Positions 42,810-50,799 of a stretch of 64,000 bases of DNA are shown in pieces (positions within the stretch are counted from its first letter, which is position 1; each line of letters begins with the position of its first letter). The translations under genes and the position numbers were made by a program. The notes under the pieces were generated by a model, which had not been told where the DNA came from, searched no databases, and saw nothing but the letters and a program-made list of their open reading frames with translations. The stretch comes from Niastella populi (GTDB taxonomy: Bacteria; Bacteroidota; Bacteroidia; Chitinophagales; Chitinophagaceae): NCBI RefSeq assembly GCF_002078015.1, contig NZ_LWBP01000210.1, forward strand, positions 62,001 to 126,000, in the 5' to 3' direction.

Positions 42810-43211
42810 TTAACAAATTACTTCAACAACATTTGATTCAATCTTTTCAATGCTCGAGTTTGTCAGATTATTATTAAGATATGCTGAATATTGGATGGTA
42901 TATTTTTTCCCATTCTTTAGCTCATATACTTCATCTAATTCAACACTTGTTTCTATTTTCTGTCCGGGGTCAATCATAATAAAGTCTTCGGGCGTAATAA
43001 AACGCTTTACCATAGGTCCATCATAGTCAATCATACGCTTCTTTTCATCAAAAATTTTAAACAAATTATTTTGTATTTTATTTCCATGACAAGTCCTTAG
43101 CTTATCAATGGAAACTGTTTCGGATGTATTATTAGAGAAAATTAAATTAGCAAATATCTTTCTGTCCTTTTTTGCAACAGATAATTCGACTTTAATAAAA
43201 TTGATATCCAT
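42810..43211 (-). CDS. Propeptide-like putative immunity protein 3
   Basis: 133 residues, homologous to the proteins at 41421, 43705 and 44519. Visible common core: NLIFSNNTSETVSIDKLRTC, YDGPMVKRFITPEDFI, VELDEVYELKNGKKYTIQYS, ending KIESNVVEVIC. It is the only one of the four lacking the segment with a conserved proline before the C-terminal strand (here LNNNLTNSS). Its partner toxin, immediately upstream (43237-43682), is broken, yet this gene has no stop or frameshift. That suggests selection for protection independent of toxin production. The gap to the next toxin gene (119 bp) is larger than the other gaps. Confidence 0.7.
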   Translation of the reverse strand: MDINFIKVELSVAKKDRKIFANLIFSNNTSETVSIDKLRTCHGNKIQNNLFKIFDEKKRMIDYDGPMVKRFITPEDFIMIDPGQKIETSVELDEVYELKNGKKYTIQYSAYLNNNLTNSSIEKIESNVVEVIC

Positions 43212-43236
43212 ATGTCAATTTATTTTATAAAACAAT

Positions 43237-43682
43237 TTATGCCTCCATAAAATATTCAAATGAATCGGCGTTAAATAGTGCATCTTTGGGATTCTTAATT
43301 GCCAAATCTAAGCTCTTTACTTCTCCATCAGCATGGTCAACAGTTCGTCCAACATTTTTAAAATGAGATATTTCATGGATCAGGATGCCTGGTCTTGAAT
43401 CCATACCCGAACACCAGTAACCCTTCCCCCCTGCGCACATTGATCTCCAATTCGTGCCGCCGGTTTACCACCTAAAAATACCCCGGTTGACCCCTTTGTT
43501 ATTTTGTCCGGCTCACCCACACATATACAAGCATCCCCAACCGTCGCCGCCGGCAATCCTTCAATTAGCACCGTTCCGCATCCCGGGCCAATTATAACCC
43601 CGCCCACATGTGGTACACCTGTGCCGGGCGTTACCATAGGGCAGCTATGCATGTCGCCTATTCGTGCTGCGGGTTTGGACAT
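43237..43682 (-). pseudogene. PAAR-M35 effector, copy 3, internally deleted and frameshifted
   Basis: From the ATG at 43682 a PAAR domain of about 92 residues is intact (RIGDMHSCPMVTPGTGVPHV to CAQGGRVTG). It then joins directly to sequence encoding DSRPGILIHEISHFKNVGRT of the peptidase domain, but in another frame. The PAAR frame ends in a stop (about 43380) just after the junction. About 130 codons of linker and peptidase N-terminus are missing compared with the intact copies. The C-terminal peptidase part keeps HEISH, the TVDHA Asp and NADSFEYFME. A PAAR-only protein of 100 residues could still be made. The junction lies near 43399-43415. Confidence 0.8.
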
Positions 43683-43704
43683 TAATAAAACTTATTGTTA
43701 CTGT

Positions 43705-44109
43705 CTATTTATAAACTATCTCTACTTTATTAGACTCAAACGGTGTAAACCCTGACTTGTCCTTATAAGTAGGATGAAAAACAGAATACTGGATACTATA
43801 TTTATGCCCTTTTGACAATTTATAAACCTCATCTAAGGTTATCCGTGATTCAATTATTTCACCACTTTTTAGCTTAATATAGTCTTGAGGAACAACATCC
43901 CGATAAACATATGCGCCAGTATACCCAACCTCGGTGTTATCCTCATCAACAATATTAAATATCTTACGACGGGTCTTGTTATCGATACATATGGTTTGCT
44001 TATCCAAATGCATATCGCTATTTGAGTTGTTCGCAAATTTCATGTTGGCAATCAAGCTGCCTTCTGATAACTCTACCGCTAATTGTATGTCAATGCTTTT
44101 CTCGTTCAT
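43705..44109 (-). CDS. Propeptide-like putative immunity protein 2
   Basis: 134 residues, same family as the other three. Core: NMKFANNSNSDMHLDKQTIC, IVDEDNTEVGYTGAYVYRDV, LDEVYKLSKGHKYSIQYSVF, FESNKVEIVYK. It is most like copy 4 in the segment FHPTYKDKSGF / YHPNYKDEGPL. The upstream toxin (44140-44492) is broken while this frame is intact. It starts 30 bp after the toxin remnant. Confidence 0.72.
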   Translation of the reverse strand: MNEKSIDIQLAVELSEGSLIANMKFANNSNSDMHLDKQTICIDNKTRRKIFNIVDEDNTEVGYTGAYVYRDVVPQDYIKLKSGEIIESRITLDEVYKLSKGHKYSIQYSVFHPTYKDKSGFTPFESNKVEIVYK

Positions 44110-44139
44110 AACTCTTTACTTTGTTTTAATAGTTATGCT

Positions 44140-44492
44140 TTATATGGCTATAAAACACTCAAATGAATCCGCATTCTTTAAAGCAAGATTTGGATGGCCT
44201 TTAGCCAATTCTTTACACCGATCGTACCCATAAATGATATCTTCAGTTTTTCCAATATCGTGGAAATGTGATAATTCGTGAATTATTACCGAAGCTTTTG
44301 AAGGCTGGCCCTTTTGTTTGCAATACTTCCAGAATGAATCTCCCATAAATATTCTATGCGATGCATCTTCGTTTAAACCCTTGCAAATTCTATTTGCTTT
44401 AGCTCCTCATTTGCTATTACAAGAAAATTTATTTCTGAAAGACTGTTTAGCACACTCAAAGATTTCCTAATTCGTGCTGCGGGTTTGGACAT
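44140..44492 (-). pseudogene. PAAR-M35 effector, copy 2, with most of PAAR deleted
   Basis: From the ATG at 44492 only MSKPAARI of the PAAR domain remains. It is followed directly by RKSLSVLNSLSEINFLVIAN, which aligns with RIKRALEASKTLTAGNFDEI of the intact linker/peptidase boundary. That frame stops (FARV then TAA). In the next frame the peptidase continues as NEDASHRIFMGDSFWKYC, VIIHELSHFHDIGKTEDIIY and ends NADSFECFIAI. The active-site motif and third-ligand Asp are preserved at the DNA level, but no full protein can be made. So there is a deletion of roughly 150 codons plus a frameshift. Confidence 0.8.
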
Positions 44493-44518
44493 ATAGTTAG
44501 CTTAAAATGACACTTCCC

Positions 44519-44923
44519 TTACTTATAGATAATATCAATTACGTTGGAGTCGATTTTCGCCAGGTCTTGTTCTTCAAAATAAGGAGGTTGAAATGCTGAA
44601 TATTGGATTGTATACTTTTTTCCCTTTTTTAACTCATATACTTCGCTTAAGTTTATATCCGTCTCCAATTTTTCATTTACATTAAGCTTTAAGAAAGATT
44701 CTGGATTCACCTCGCGGCAAACTTTCATTCCAGTATAATCAATCAATTTTCCTTTTTCGGTCTTTATTCTAAAATAATCTCCACGAATAGTGTTGTCGTA
44801 ACAAATTGTTTGATCATCTAAGTACACCATTTTGGAGGCAGTATTTGCTATACATAAATGAGCAATTAACTGGCCGTTTATTACTTTTACACTTAGATTT
44901 ACATCAATAATTTGATCACTCAT
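44519..44923 (-). CDS. Propeptide-like putative immunity protein 1 (partner of the PAAR-M35 toxin at 44971)
   Basis: 134 residues. Core: HLCIANTASKMVYLDDQTIC, GKLIDYTGMKVCREVNPESF, LSEVYELKKGKKYTIQYSAF, KIDSNVIDIIYK. It is the most divergent of the four in its first half, as expected if it is matched to a particular toxin. There is no signal peptide. It begins 47 bp after the intact first toxin gene. The expected role is binding and blocking the M35 active site in the producing or sister cell; this is inferred from resemblance to M35 propeptides. Confidence 0.72.
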   Translation of the reverse strand: MSDQIIDVNLSVKVINGQLIAHLCIANTASKMVYLDDQTICYDNTIRGDYFRIKTEKGKLIDYTGMKVCREVNPESFLKLNVNEKLETDINLSEVYELKKGKKYTIQYSAFQPPYFEEQDLAKIDSNVIDIIYK

Positions 44924-44970
44924 ATAACTATTCTATTAGAGTTCATAATTTATATATTGTCCTTGTCTTG

Positions 44971-45822
44971 TCAGGATTCTACAAACAACCTGAATGAGTC
45001 TGCGTTGTTTAAAGTATATTCCGGATAGGTTTCTACTAATCGCAAACATCCCGTTTCATAATAGGCATGATCTAATGTATTGCCTGTTTTTTTGAAGTGC
45101 GACAGTTCATGTATCAAAACACCGCTTTTTGAATGTTTTGAATCTCCGCCTAATTGCCAGAAAGGATCACCTAGAAAAATCCTATATGATCTATCTTTGT
45201 TGTAAACAACAGCTTGCTGTTGCATTCTGTCTTTTTCATTATAGATTTGGTCGAAACAATCCACCGTCAATTTCTGACAAACATTCAAAACCTTTTTGAT
45301 CATTTTCAAAATTGTTATCCTTGCATTGACGTCATCAGTTCCAAACCATTTTTTAAACTCCTTCAATGTATCAGGATCACCATTCTTTAGTAACTTATGC
45401 TTATGACTCAACATGGCTACGCAATCCTTAATTACCTGGCTTATTATCTCTCTTTTCTCTTCATCGGAAGGTTCTATGAAATCCGAGTCAGGAACGCCCT
45501 CTGCTGGCAGGCACATGAACTCACCCTCCCCAATCAACACACTCCCACACCCACCAGTAACCCTTCCTCCATGCGCACATCGATCTCCACTTCGTGCCGC
45601 CGGTTTACCACCTAAAAATACCCCCGTGGACCCCTGTGTTATTTTGTCTGGCTCACCCACACACGCACAAGCATCACCCATCGTCGCAGCCGGCAATCCT
45701 TCAATTAGCACCGTTCCGCATCCCGGGCCAATTATAACCCCACCCACATGTGGTACACCTGTGCCGGGCGTTACCGCCGGACAACTATGCCCATCTCCAA
45801 TCCTTGCTGCCGGCTTACCCAA
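44971..45822 (-). CDS. Type VI secretion effector: PAAR domain fused to M35-like metallopeptidase (copy 1, intact)
   Basis: 283 residues. PAAR domain about 1-105 (RIGDGHSCPAVTPGTGVPHV, then GGKPAARSGDRCAHGGRVTG). A helical linker follows (about 115-190), then the M35/Lys-MEP-like domain: RIFLGDPFWQLG, HELSH at 238-242, TLDHA with D251 as the probable third zinc ligand, and NADSFRLFVE at the end. Compared with secreted M35 enzymes it lacks both signal peptide and propeptide, as expected if the propeptide function has moved to the separate downstream gene. It follows vgrG by 47 bp, so it should load on that VgrG. Confidence 0.92.
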   Translation of the reverse strand: MGKPAARIGDGHSCPAVTPGTGVPHVGGVIIGPGCGTVLIEGLPAATMGDACACVGEPDKITQGSTGVFLGGKPAARSGDRCAHGGRVTGGCGSVLIGEGEFMCLPAEGVPDSDFIEPSDEEKREIISQVIKDCVAMLSHKHKLLKNGDPDTLKEFKKWFGTDDVNARITILKMIKKVLNVCQKLTVDCFDQIYNEKDRMQQQAVVYNKDRSYRIFLGDPFWQLGGDSKHSKSGVLIHELSHFKKTGNTLDHAYYETGCLRLVETYPEYTLNNADSFRLFVES

Positions 45823-45869
45823 TTGATGAAATTTACAAATTGTTTAGTTTGTATCCCTGTCCCGGTAAA

Positions 45870-47540
45870 TTAATTGAGCTTGATCACGCCCGCCTTCATG
45901 ATCATATCCATCGCAGCATTGATATTCGCCTTTCCATTGCTTACGATCTTTAACTCCTCCGTTGTTTTTATATTCACCTTTACCCCCTTCAGCGTTATCT
46001 CCCCATCTTTCATTTCCAGCTCGGCCTCCCCGCATTTCAATTTCAGGTTTCCCTTTGCTTCTATTACAATCTTATTTTCTCCATCCATATACAACTTGTT
46101 CCCGTTTTGATCTTCCATAGTAACACTCCCTTCCTTATCGTTCATGATCACCTTTACACCACTGCGGGTTTGTATCGCCTTTATATCGTTTTTTTCAGTG
46201 CTAAACTCCGTTTTTGCGCCGCCATTATAAACCGTTCCGGCAACATAGGGCCGGGTAGCATTGTCGCCCGCAAAGGCCACCATCACTTCTTCGTCTTTCT
46301 CCGGTAACATAAATAACCCTTTTCCATTCCCCGCGTAGGGCGATATAACCCGTAACCACGGACTTTTCTCATCCTCACTCATCCAGCGAAACCGAACCTG
46401 CACTCTGCCTAATCCCGCATTATCATGGTTATTCACCACCAGCGCACTCTGCGTTTCACAATACGGTTCGGCAACGGCCTTTACCGGTGGTATTTTTACC
46501 GTTGACGGTATCGCCGTAAACTCATTGGAATAATTGCCTGTTCCATCCCAGGTATGTTCTATGGAAATAATAGTAAACTCGCCCGGCGATCGATCTGCCG
46601 GATCTTTTTTCTCCTCCGTTTTTATAACTACACAATCTCCCGGCTGAAAACCGGGCAGGTCGCTGCAGCCATGCACCCGAACAACATCACTGATCTCACT
46701 CGCCGCCCGCAGCGTCATAACCTCATCTACCTGCTTTACATTTCGCACATAGTGATTATGCCAGTTGGTTACCGGTGCTATAAATACCTGTTCTCCTTTT
46801 GTCAGCGCGTATTCGCCCAACCCGTTATGCCCTGCATTCAACGCACTGTTCGCAACCTCGGTACTATACACTTCATTGTTTACATAATCCAATGCCTTTA
46901 CCTGGCACTTGCCGGGCTTTATTTGCATATGCAAGGCATACCGGCTCAACTGCACCCCGTATTGCAGTGTGATCTTTTTCCCCTTTGGCTGCCCTATTAC
47001 CAGTTGCTGCCCGTCATAAAACAACCATTCGCCGTGTTTGCCGGCCAGCCTGCTGATAAACTGCCAGGCCGATTCTTTGTACTGCACATAATAATAAAGG
47101 GTCTCTTTATATGAAGGGTTGATCCTGTATTTCAGCATATCATCGGGATACAGGTTCAATACTTCTTTCAGGATGCTTTTTACCGACTTGCGCAACCACG
47201 ACCGGCAATGCCGGCCGCTATCCAGTAAAATGGTGGGAGAGTACCCACTGATCACTATATTTCCCGGATGCCCGTTATTACACGTTGCCTCCATTTGCGT
47301 AACTACACCGGTAAATGACAGTTCCGATCGCTCGTTTTCCGAATTCACTTTTATGTGCACCGCGGTGCCGATCAAGCTTTTCGACTCCTTCAACACAGCT
47401 CCATCTTCTTCCACCGCCTTGGCCGGACAAACCAGCCTGAACGAATGATGCGCATATATTCCCTGGCTTAACTTCAGCGAAGTGAACTGATCTATTTTAA
47501 CACCATTTATTTCTATAGTAGTTTCTACGGCTTGTGCCAT
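45870..47540 (-). CDS. vgrG: Type VI secretion system spike protein VgrG
   Basis: 556 residues, the trimeric spike. N-terminal gp27-like domains (about 1-330; SFTGVVTQMEATCNNGHPG, SAWQFISRLAGKHGEWLFYD) are followed by the OB-fold and gp5-like beta-helix (VQVRFRWMSEDEKSPWLRVI; GNGKGLFMLPEKDEEVMVAF). The end is a repetitive Lys/Glu-rich prism (GNLKLKCGEAELEMKDGEIT). There is no C-terminal effector extension; the effectors are the PAAR proteins encoded after it. It lies 80 bp after the tube gene. The contractile sheath and membrane complex genes of the system are not in this window. Confidence 0.96.
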   Translation of the reverse strand: MAQAVETTIEINGVKIDQFTSLKLSQGIYAHHSFRLVCPAKAVEEDGAVLKESKSLIGTAVHIKVNSENERSELSFTGVVTQMEATCNNGHPGNIVISGYSPTILLDSGRHCRSWLRKSVKSILKEVLNLYPDDMLKYRINPSYKETLYYYVQYKESAWQFISRLAGKHGEWLFYDGQQLVIGQPKGKKITLQYGVQLSRYALHMQIKPGKCQVKALDYVNNEVYSTEVANSALNAGHNGLGEYALTKGEQVFIAPVTNWHNHYVRNVKQVDEVMTLRAASEISDVVRVHGCSDLPGFQPGDCVVIKTEEKKDPADRSPGEFTIISIEHTWDGTGNYSNEFTAIPSTVKIPPVKAVAEPYCETQSALVVNNHDNAGLGRVQVRFRWMSEDEKSPWLRVISPYAGNGKGLFMLPEKDEEVMVAFAGDNATRPYVAGTVYNGGAKTEFSTEKNDIKAIQTRSGVKVIMNDKEGSVTMEDQNGNKLYMDGENKIVIEAKGNLKLKCGEAELEMKDGEITLKGVKVNIKTTEELKIVSNGKANINAAMDMIMKAGVIKLN

Positions 47541-47620
47541 GAATACTTGTTTTAAGGTTAATAGATGCCTGCCAGATGCTTACTAAAGAGCATCCGCAAC
47601 ACGCCTTACCGCCAAACCGC

Positions 47621-48016
47621 TTACAGTCCGGGCCAGTTGTTTTTAAACACTGTTTCTTCCAGCTTGATGGTGTGTGCACTTAGCGTTAGCTGTAATAATA
47701 TGGGATGTTCGCCCGCAGGATCGAATATTTCATGATATTCCACACACAAGGCGTTTTCAAACTCAAGCGTTTTCAGTTTGCTCATGGTATCGTACCTGAT
47801 AAATGTGATCTTCCCATTCTTTGTTTGCAATGTATTGATCATCCATTCAAACAATTCCGGGTGGTTGATGCTCGCCAGCGTAAGATTAATGGTTCCACCC
47901 ATCGGCTTTGACGCAGCCTTACCCGTTACATCGATTGACTGATTGAATTTAAAGCCGCATCGCAGCACATTTATTTCATCCTCATTCTGCAGTTGCAGCC
48001 TGGCAATGAACGACAT
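47621..48016 (-). CDS. tssD: Type VI secretion system tube protein TssD (Hcp)
   Basis: 131 residues, MSFIARLQLQNEDEINVLRC, with GKAASKPMGGTINLTLASIN and the GEHPILLQLTLSAHTIKLEE end. This is the Bacteroidota (subtype iii) TssD family, which forms the inner tube rings propelled with VgrG. It is the first gene of the effector operon. A well-formed promoter and a 16-bp palindrome precede it. Such detached hcp-vgrG-effector islands are common in type VI systems and diversify independently of the core machinery. Confidence 0.94.
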   Translation of the reverse strand: MSFIARLQLQNEDEINVLRCGFKFNQSIDVTGKAASKPMGGTINLTLASINHPELFEWMINTLQTKNGKITFIRYDTMSKLKTLEFENALCVEYHEIFDPAGEHPILLQLTLSAHTIKLEETVFKNNWPGL

Positions 48017-48047
48017 GGTAAAAGTTTTTAAACAATTACAAATACGT

Positions 48048-48063
48048 CAAGACATATGTCTTG
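48048..48063. promoter_or_regulatory. 16-bp perfect palindrome in the tssD leader
   Basis: CAAGACATATGTCTTG, 31 bp upstream of the tssD ATG and downstream of the predicted transcription start. It could be an operator or a leader hairpin. Confidence 0.4.
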
Positions 48064-48176
48064 CACAATATAATAGTTAATGCACTGCACTGGTTGGGAC
48101 ATGCGGGGTTGCCGGGAGTATGTAGATATGTTGCTTCTAAAATCAGAGAGACCTAACGTAGCATAGATTGTAAAAT

Positions 48177-48206
48177 CAAATATATGTATTAATCGATTAC
48201 AGCAAA
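48177..48206 (-). promoter_or_regulatory. Promoter of the type VI effector operon
   Basis: On the minus strand TTTG (complement of 48203-48206), an 18-bp spacer, then TATATTTG (complement of 48177-48184). Both boxes match the Bacteroidota housekeeping consensus TTTG / TAnnTTTG. The leader to tssD would be about 155 nt. Confidence 0.55.
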
Positions 48207-48576
48207 CAGTTATTGTATAAATTTTTTCGCGTGAGTCGAATCGTTAAAGAAGTATATCAGTGATCCGTATTAGGTATAAAAAAGTCCTGCGGGTGCTTGT
48301 TGCATTGATCTGTAAAAGTAAAGGCTGTTTCTTTATTCAATGTTTAAGGAACATAAACAAGCCCCGCTTTTAACCGGCATTGTAAAGGAAATGATACCAC
48401 AAAAAGGCCTGTCCAGGCAGGACAATACCCCTCACTTTTTTTACCTACCTTCGCGCCCGGAATGAATGGCATTATTGCATCTTCCCCGGTTGCCTTGCTT
48501 TAATTCAGATACCGATATCCATATAATTCTTTTCATTTCCGGCAACAATTATTTTATTACTGATTTATACAGCAGC
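48207..48576. other. Divergent spacer between type VI operon and SulP gene
   Basis: No gene or repeat recognised. TACCTTCG at 48446 is a partial -7 match on the plus strand for the SulP gene. Confidence 0.4.
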
Positions 48577-50106
48577 ATGGCTTTCCTGAATTTATTCGAT
48601 TTCAAACAAAAAGTAAACTATAAAACAGAAGTACTGGCCGGGTTCACCGTTGCCATGACCATGATCCCTGAGTCATTGTCCTTTGCAATTTTGGCGGGTT
48701 TGTCGCCTTTGACCGGTTTATACGCCGCATTCCTGATGGGGCTGATTACCGCTGTCCTCGGCGGACGGCCGGGAATGGTCTCCGGCGGCGCAGGGGCTAC
48801 TGTTGTTGTATTGATCGCGCTTATGCAGTCGCATGGCGTGGAATATGTTTTTGCCGCTGTGGCGTTGGCGGGCTTATTTCAGGTTACAGTTGGCGTATTC
48901 AAACTGGCAAAGTTCATCAGGCTGGTACCGCAATCGGTGATGTATGGATTTGTGAACGGCCTCGCCGTCATCATCTTCATGGCGCAGATAAAACAGTTTA
49001 CTACAACAGGCGCCACCGGTACATCGTGGCTTACCGGAACGCCGTTATGGACGATGCTGGCACTTGTAGCATTGACCGTTGCAGTCGTGATCGTACTTCC
49101 GAAGATCACGAAAGCCGTTCCTGCTTCACTGGTGGCTATCATTGTCGTATTCCTGGTGGTGCTGGGGTTTGGCATAGAAACGAAAACGGTTAAAGACATT
49201 GCCTCTATCAGCGGCAGCCTGCCGCCATTTCATATTCCCATGGTGCCATTTAGTTTCGATACATTGAAGATCATTTTCCCGTATTCACTGGTAATGGCCG
49301 GTGTGGGTTTGATAGAAAGTTTATTAACACTGAATATCGTTGATGAAATTACGGGCACAAGGGGCCGCGGTAATAAAGAATGCGTGGCGCAGGGAACGGC
49401 GAATGTGTTCAACGGCTTTTTCACCGGCATGGGTGGCTGCGCCATGATTGCACAGTCGTTCGTAAATTTATCGGCCGGCTCAAGGGCCAGGCTCTCTGCC
49501 ATTATCGGTTCCATAACCATTTTAATTGTGATCCTCGTAGGCGCGCCTATCATCGAGCGCGTACCCATGGCTGCATTGGTTGGCGTAATGGTCATGGTGG
49601 CCATTGGCACGTTCGAGTGGACCAGCCTGCGCATCATCAATAAAATGCCAAAGCCCGATGTAATTGTGGGAATACTGGTGGCCATCATTACCGTATGGTT
49701 GCATAACCTGGCATTGGCGGTACTGATCGGTGTTATCATTTCCGCCCTGGTATTTGCCTGGGAGAGCGCGAAAAGAATACGGGCCAGAAAATACATCGAT
49801 GAGAAAGGGGTAAAACATTATGAAATATTCGGTCCCCTTTTCTTTGGTTCTGTTGCCACCTTCCTGGAAAAATTCGATGTATCAAACGACCCCGCAGAAG
49901 TGATCATTGATTTTAAAGAAAGCCGCATTACCGATATGAGCGCAATAGAAGCATTGAACAAGCTGACTGAGCGCTATCATAGATCAGGTAAGAAATTACA
50001 CCTGCGCCATTTAAGCGCCGATTGCCGCGCACTGATCAAAAACGCCGAATCGGTCATAGATGTAAATGTCATCGAAGACCCTGAGTATAAAGTGATGGCT
50101 GATTAA
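48577..50106 (+). CDS. SulP-family inorganic anion transporter with STAS domain
   Basis: 509 residues from the ATG at 48577 (MAFLNLFDFKQKV); an upstream in-frame ATG at 48466 lacks family support. The membrane part has the SulP signature (LAGFTVAMTMIPESLSFAIL, SGGAGATVVVLIALM, GMGGCAMIAQSFVNLSAGSR). A cytoplasmic STAS domain covers about 410-509 (AEVIIDFKESRITDMSAIEA). It carries sulfate, bicarbonate or another anion; the exact substrate is not predictable. It is divergent from the type VI operon and has its own terminator. Confidence 0.94.
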   Translation: MAFLNLFDFKQKVNYKTEVLAGFTVAMTMIPESLSFAILAGLSPLTGLYAAFLMGLITAVLGGRPGMVSGGAGATVVVLIALMQSHGVEYVFAAVALAGLFQVTVGVFKLAKFIRLVPQSVMYGFVNGLAVIIFMAQIKQFTTTGATGTSWLTGTPLWTMLALVALTVAVVIVLPKITKAVPASLVAIIVVFLVVLGFGIETKTVKDIASISGSLPPFHIPMVPFSFDTLKIIFPYSLVMAGVGLIESLLTLNIVDEITGTRGRGNKECVAQGTANVFNGFFTGMGGCAMIAQSFVNLSAGSRARLSAIIGSITILIVILVGAPIIERVPMAALVGVMVMVAIGTFEWTSLRIINKMPKPDVIVGILVAIITVWLHNLALAVLIGVIISALVFAWESAKRIRARKYIDEKGVKHYEIFGPLFFGSVATFLEKFDVSNDPAEVIIDFKESRITDMSAIEALNKLTERYHRSGKKLHLRHLSADCRALIKNAESVIDVNVIEDPEYKVMAD

Positions 50107-50128
50107 GCCATTCACCCCGAAAAATAAT

Positions 50129-50162
50129 AGCGGTTATGCATTCATGTGTAGCCGCTTTTTTA
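50129..50162 (+). terminator. Terminator of the SulP gene
   Basis: AGCGGTTA (50129-50136) pairs with TAGCCGCT (50149-50156, one G-T pair), followed by a T-run. Confidence 0.8.
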
Positions 50163-50242
50163 TTCCCCTTTACGCCGGCCCGGCCATCGTTCCGGTTCGT
50201 TCCGGGATGGCGCGGTTGCCTGCAAAAGTTGATGCAACTACA

Positions 50243-50680
50243 TTATGCATTCCCCTCGTAAGCCACCAGCTCTTCTACATTCGGAATGGCCGGTTTGAAC
50301 AAACTCACCAGGCAGTCAAATTCATCTTTGTTTTGGAAACGATAGGTGTTTATAACATCCAATGGTTTTTTGCCTTTGTCGTTTTTCTTATTGAGGTCAC
50401 CCCCGTTTTCAACGAGGAGTTTCATTATTTCAATTAATTCGGGGAAGAATTCAGCGCGTTTATTTTGGATCATGCTATCGATAGCGTAGGCGCTTATTTT
50501 GTGCAGGAGCGTCCAACCCCCGCCGATATCAACATTGGGATCGGCGCCGGCATCGAGAAATCTTTTTAGCATGGCAGCATCATGTTCAAGCAATGCAAAT
50601 TCGATGGGGTAGATGGGCACCTGCCACTGGCCGAAAAGCTGGCGTTCGTTGATGTAGAAAGGATCAGGTGAGTGAAGCAT
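50243..50680 (-). CDS. Ankyrin-repeat protein, copy 1
   Basis: 145 residues with about three ankyrin-like units: PIEFALLEHDAAMLKRFLDA-GADPNVD, then GWTLLHKIS, then EIMKLLVENGGDLNKKNDKG. Cytoplasmic, likely a protein-binding module. A paralogue lies 119 bp away on the same strand with the same C-terminal FKPAIPNVEELVAYE. Proteins of this size in Bacteroidota are sometimes immunity or antitoxin components, but nothing here shows that. Confidence 0.85.
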   Translation of the reverse strand: MLHSPDPFYINERQLFGQWQVPIYPIEFALLEHDAAMLKRFLDAGADPNVDIGGGWTLLHKISAYAIDSMIQNKRAEFFPELIEIMKLLVENGGDLNKKNDKGKKPLDVINTYRFQNKDEFDCLVSLFKPAIPNVEELVAYEGNA

Positions 50681-50799
50681 AGGGTAAATAGGATATTAGA
50701 GCGTAAATATAGGGTGGAGATCTTTGAATGTCAATAGGTTCGGAAGAAAAAAGATAAATAATTATTGGAGGTGGAATGCCTGAGGGGGGTATTTCAAAA

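Noticed and set aside
45413-45826. Plus-strand frame of 137 codons, proline-rich
   Set aside because: Mirror of the Gly-rich PAAR coding sequence of the toxin at 44971; the same shadow appears opposite copy 3.
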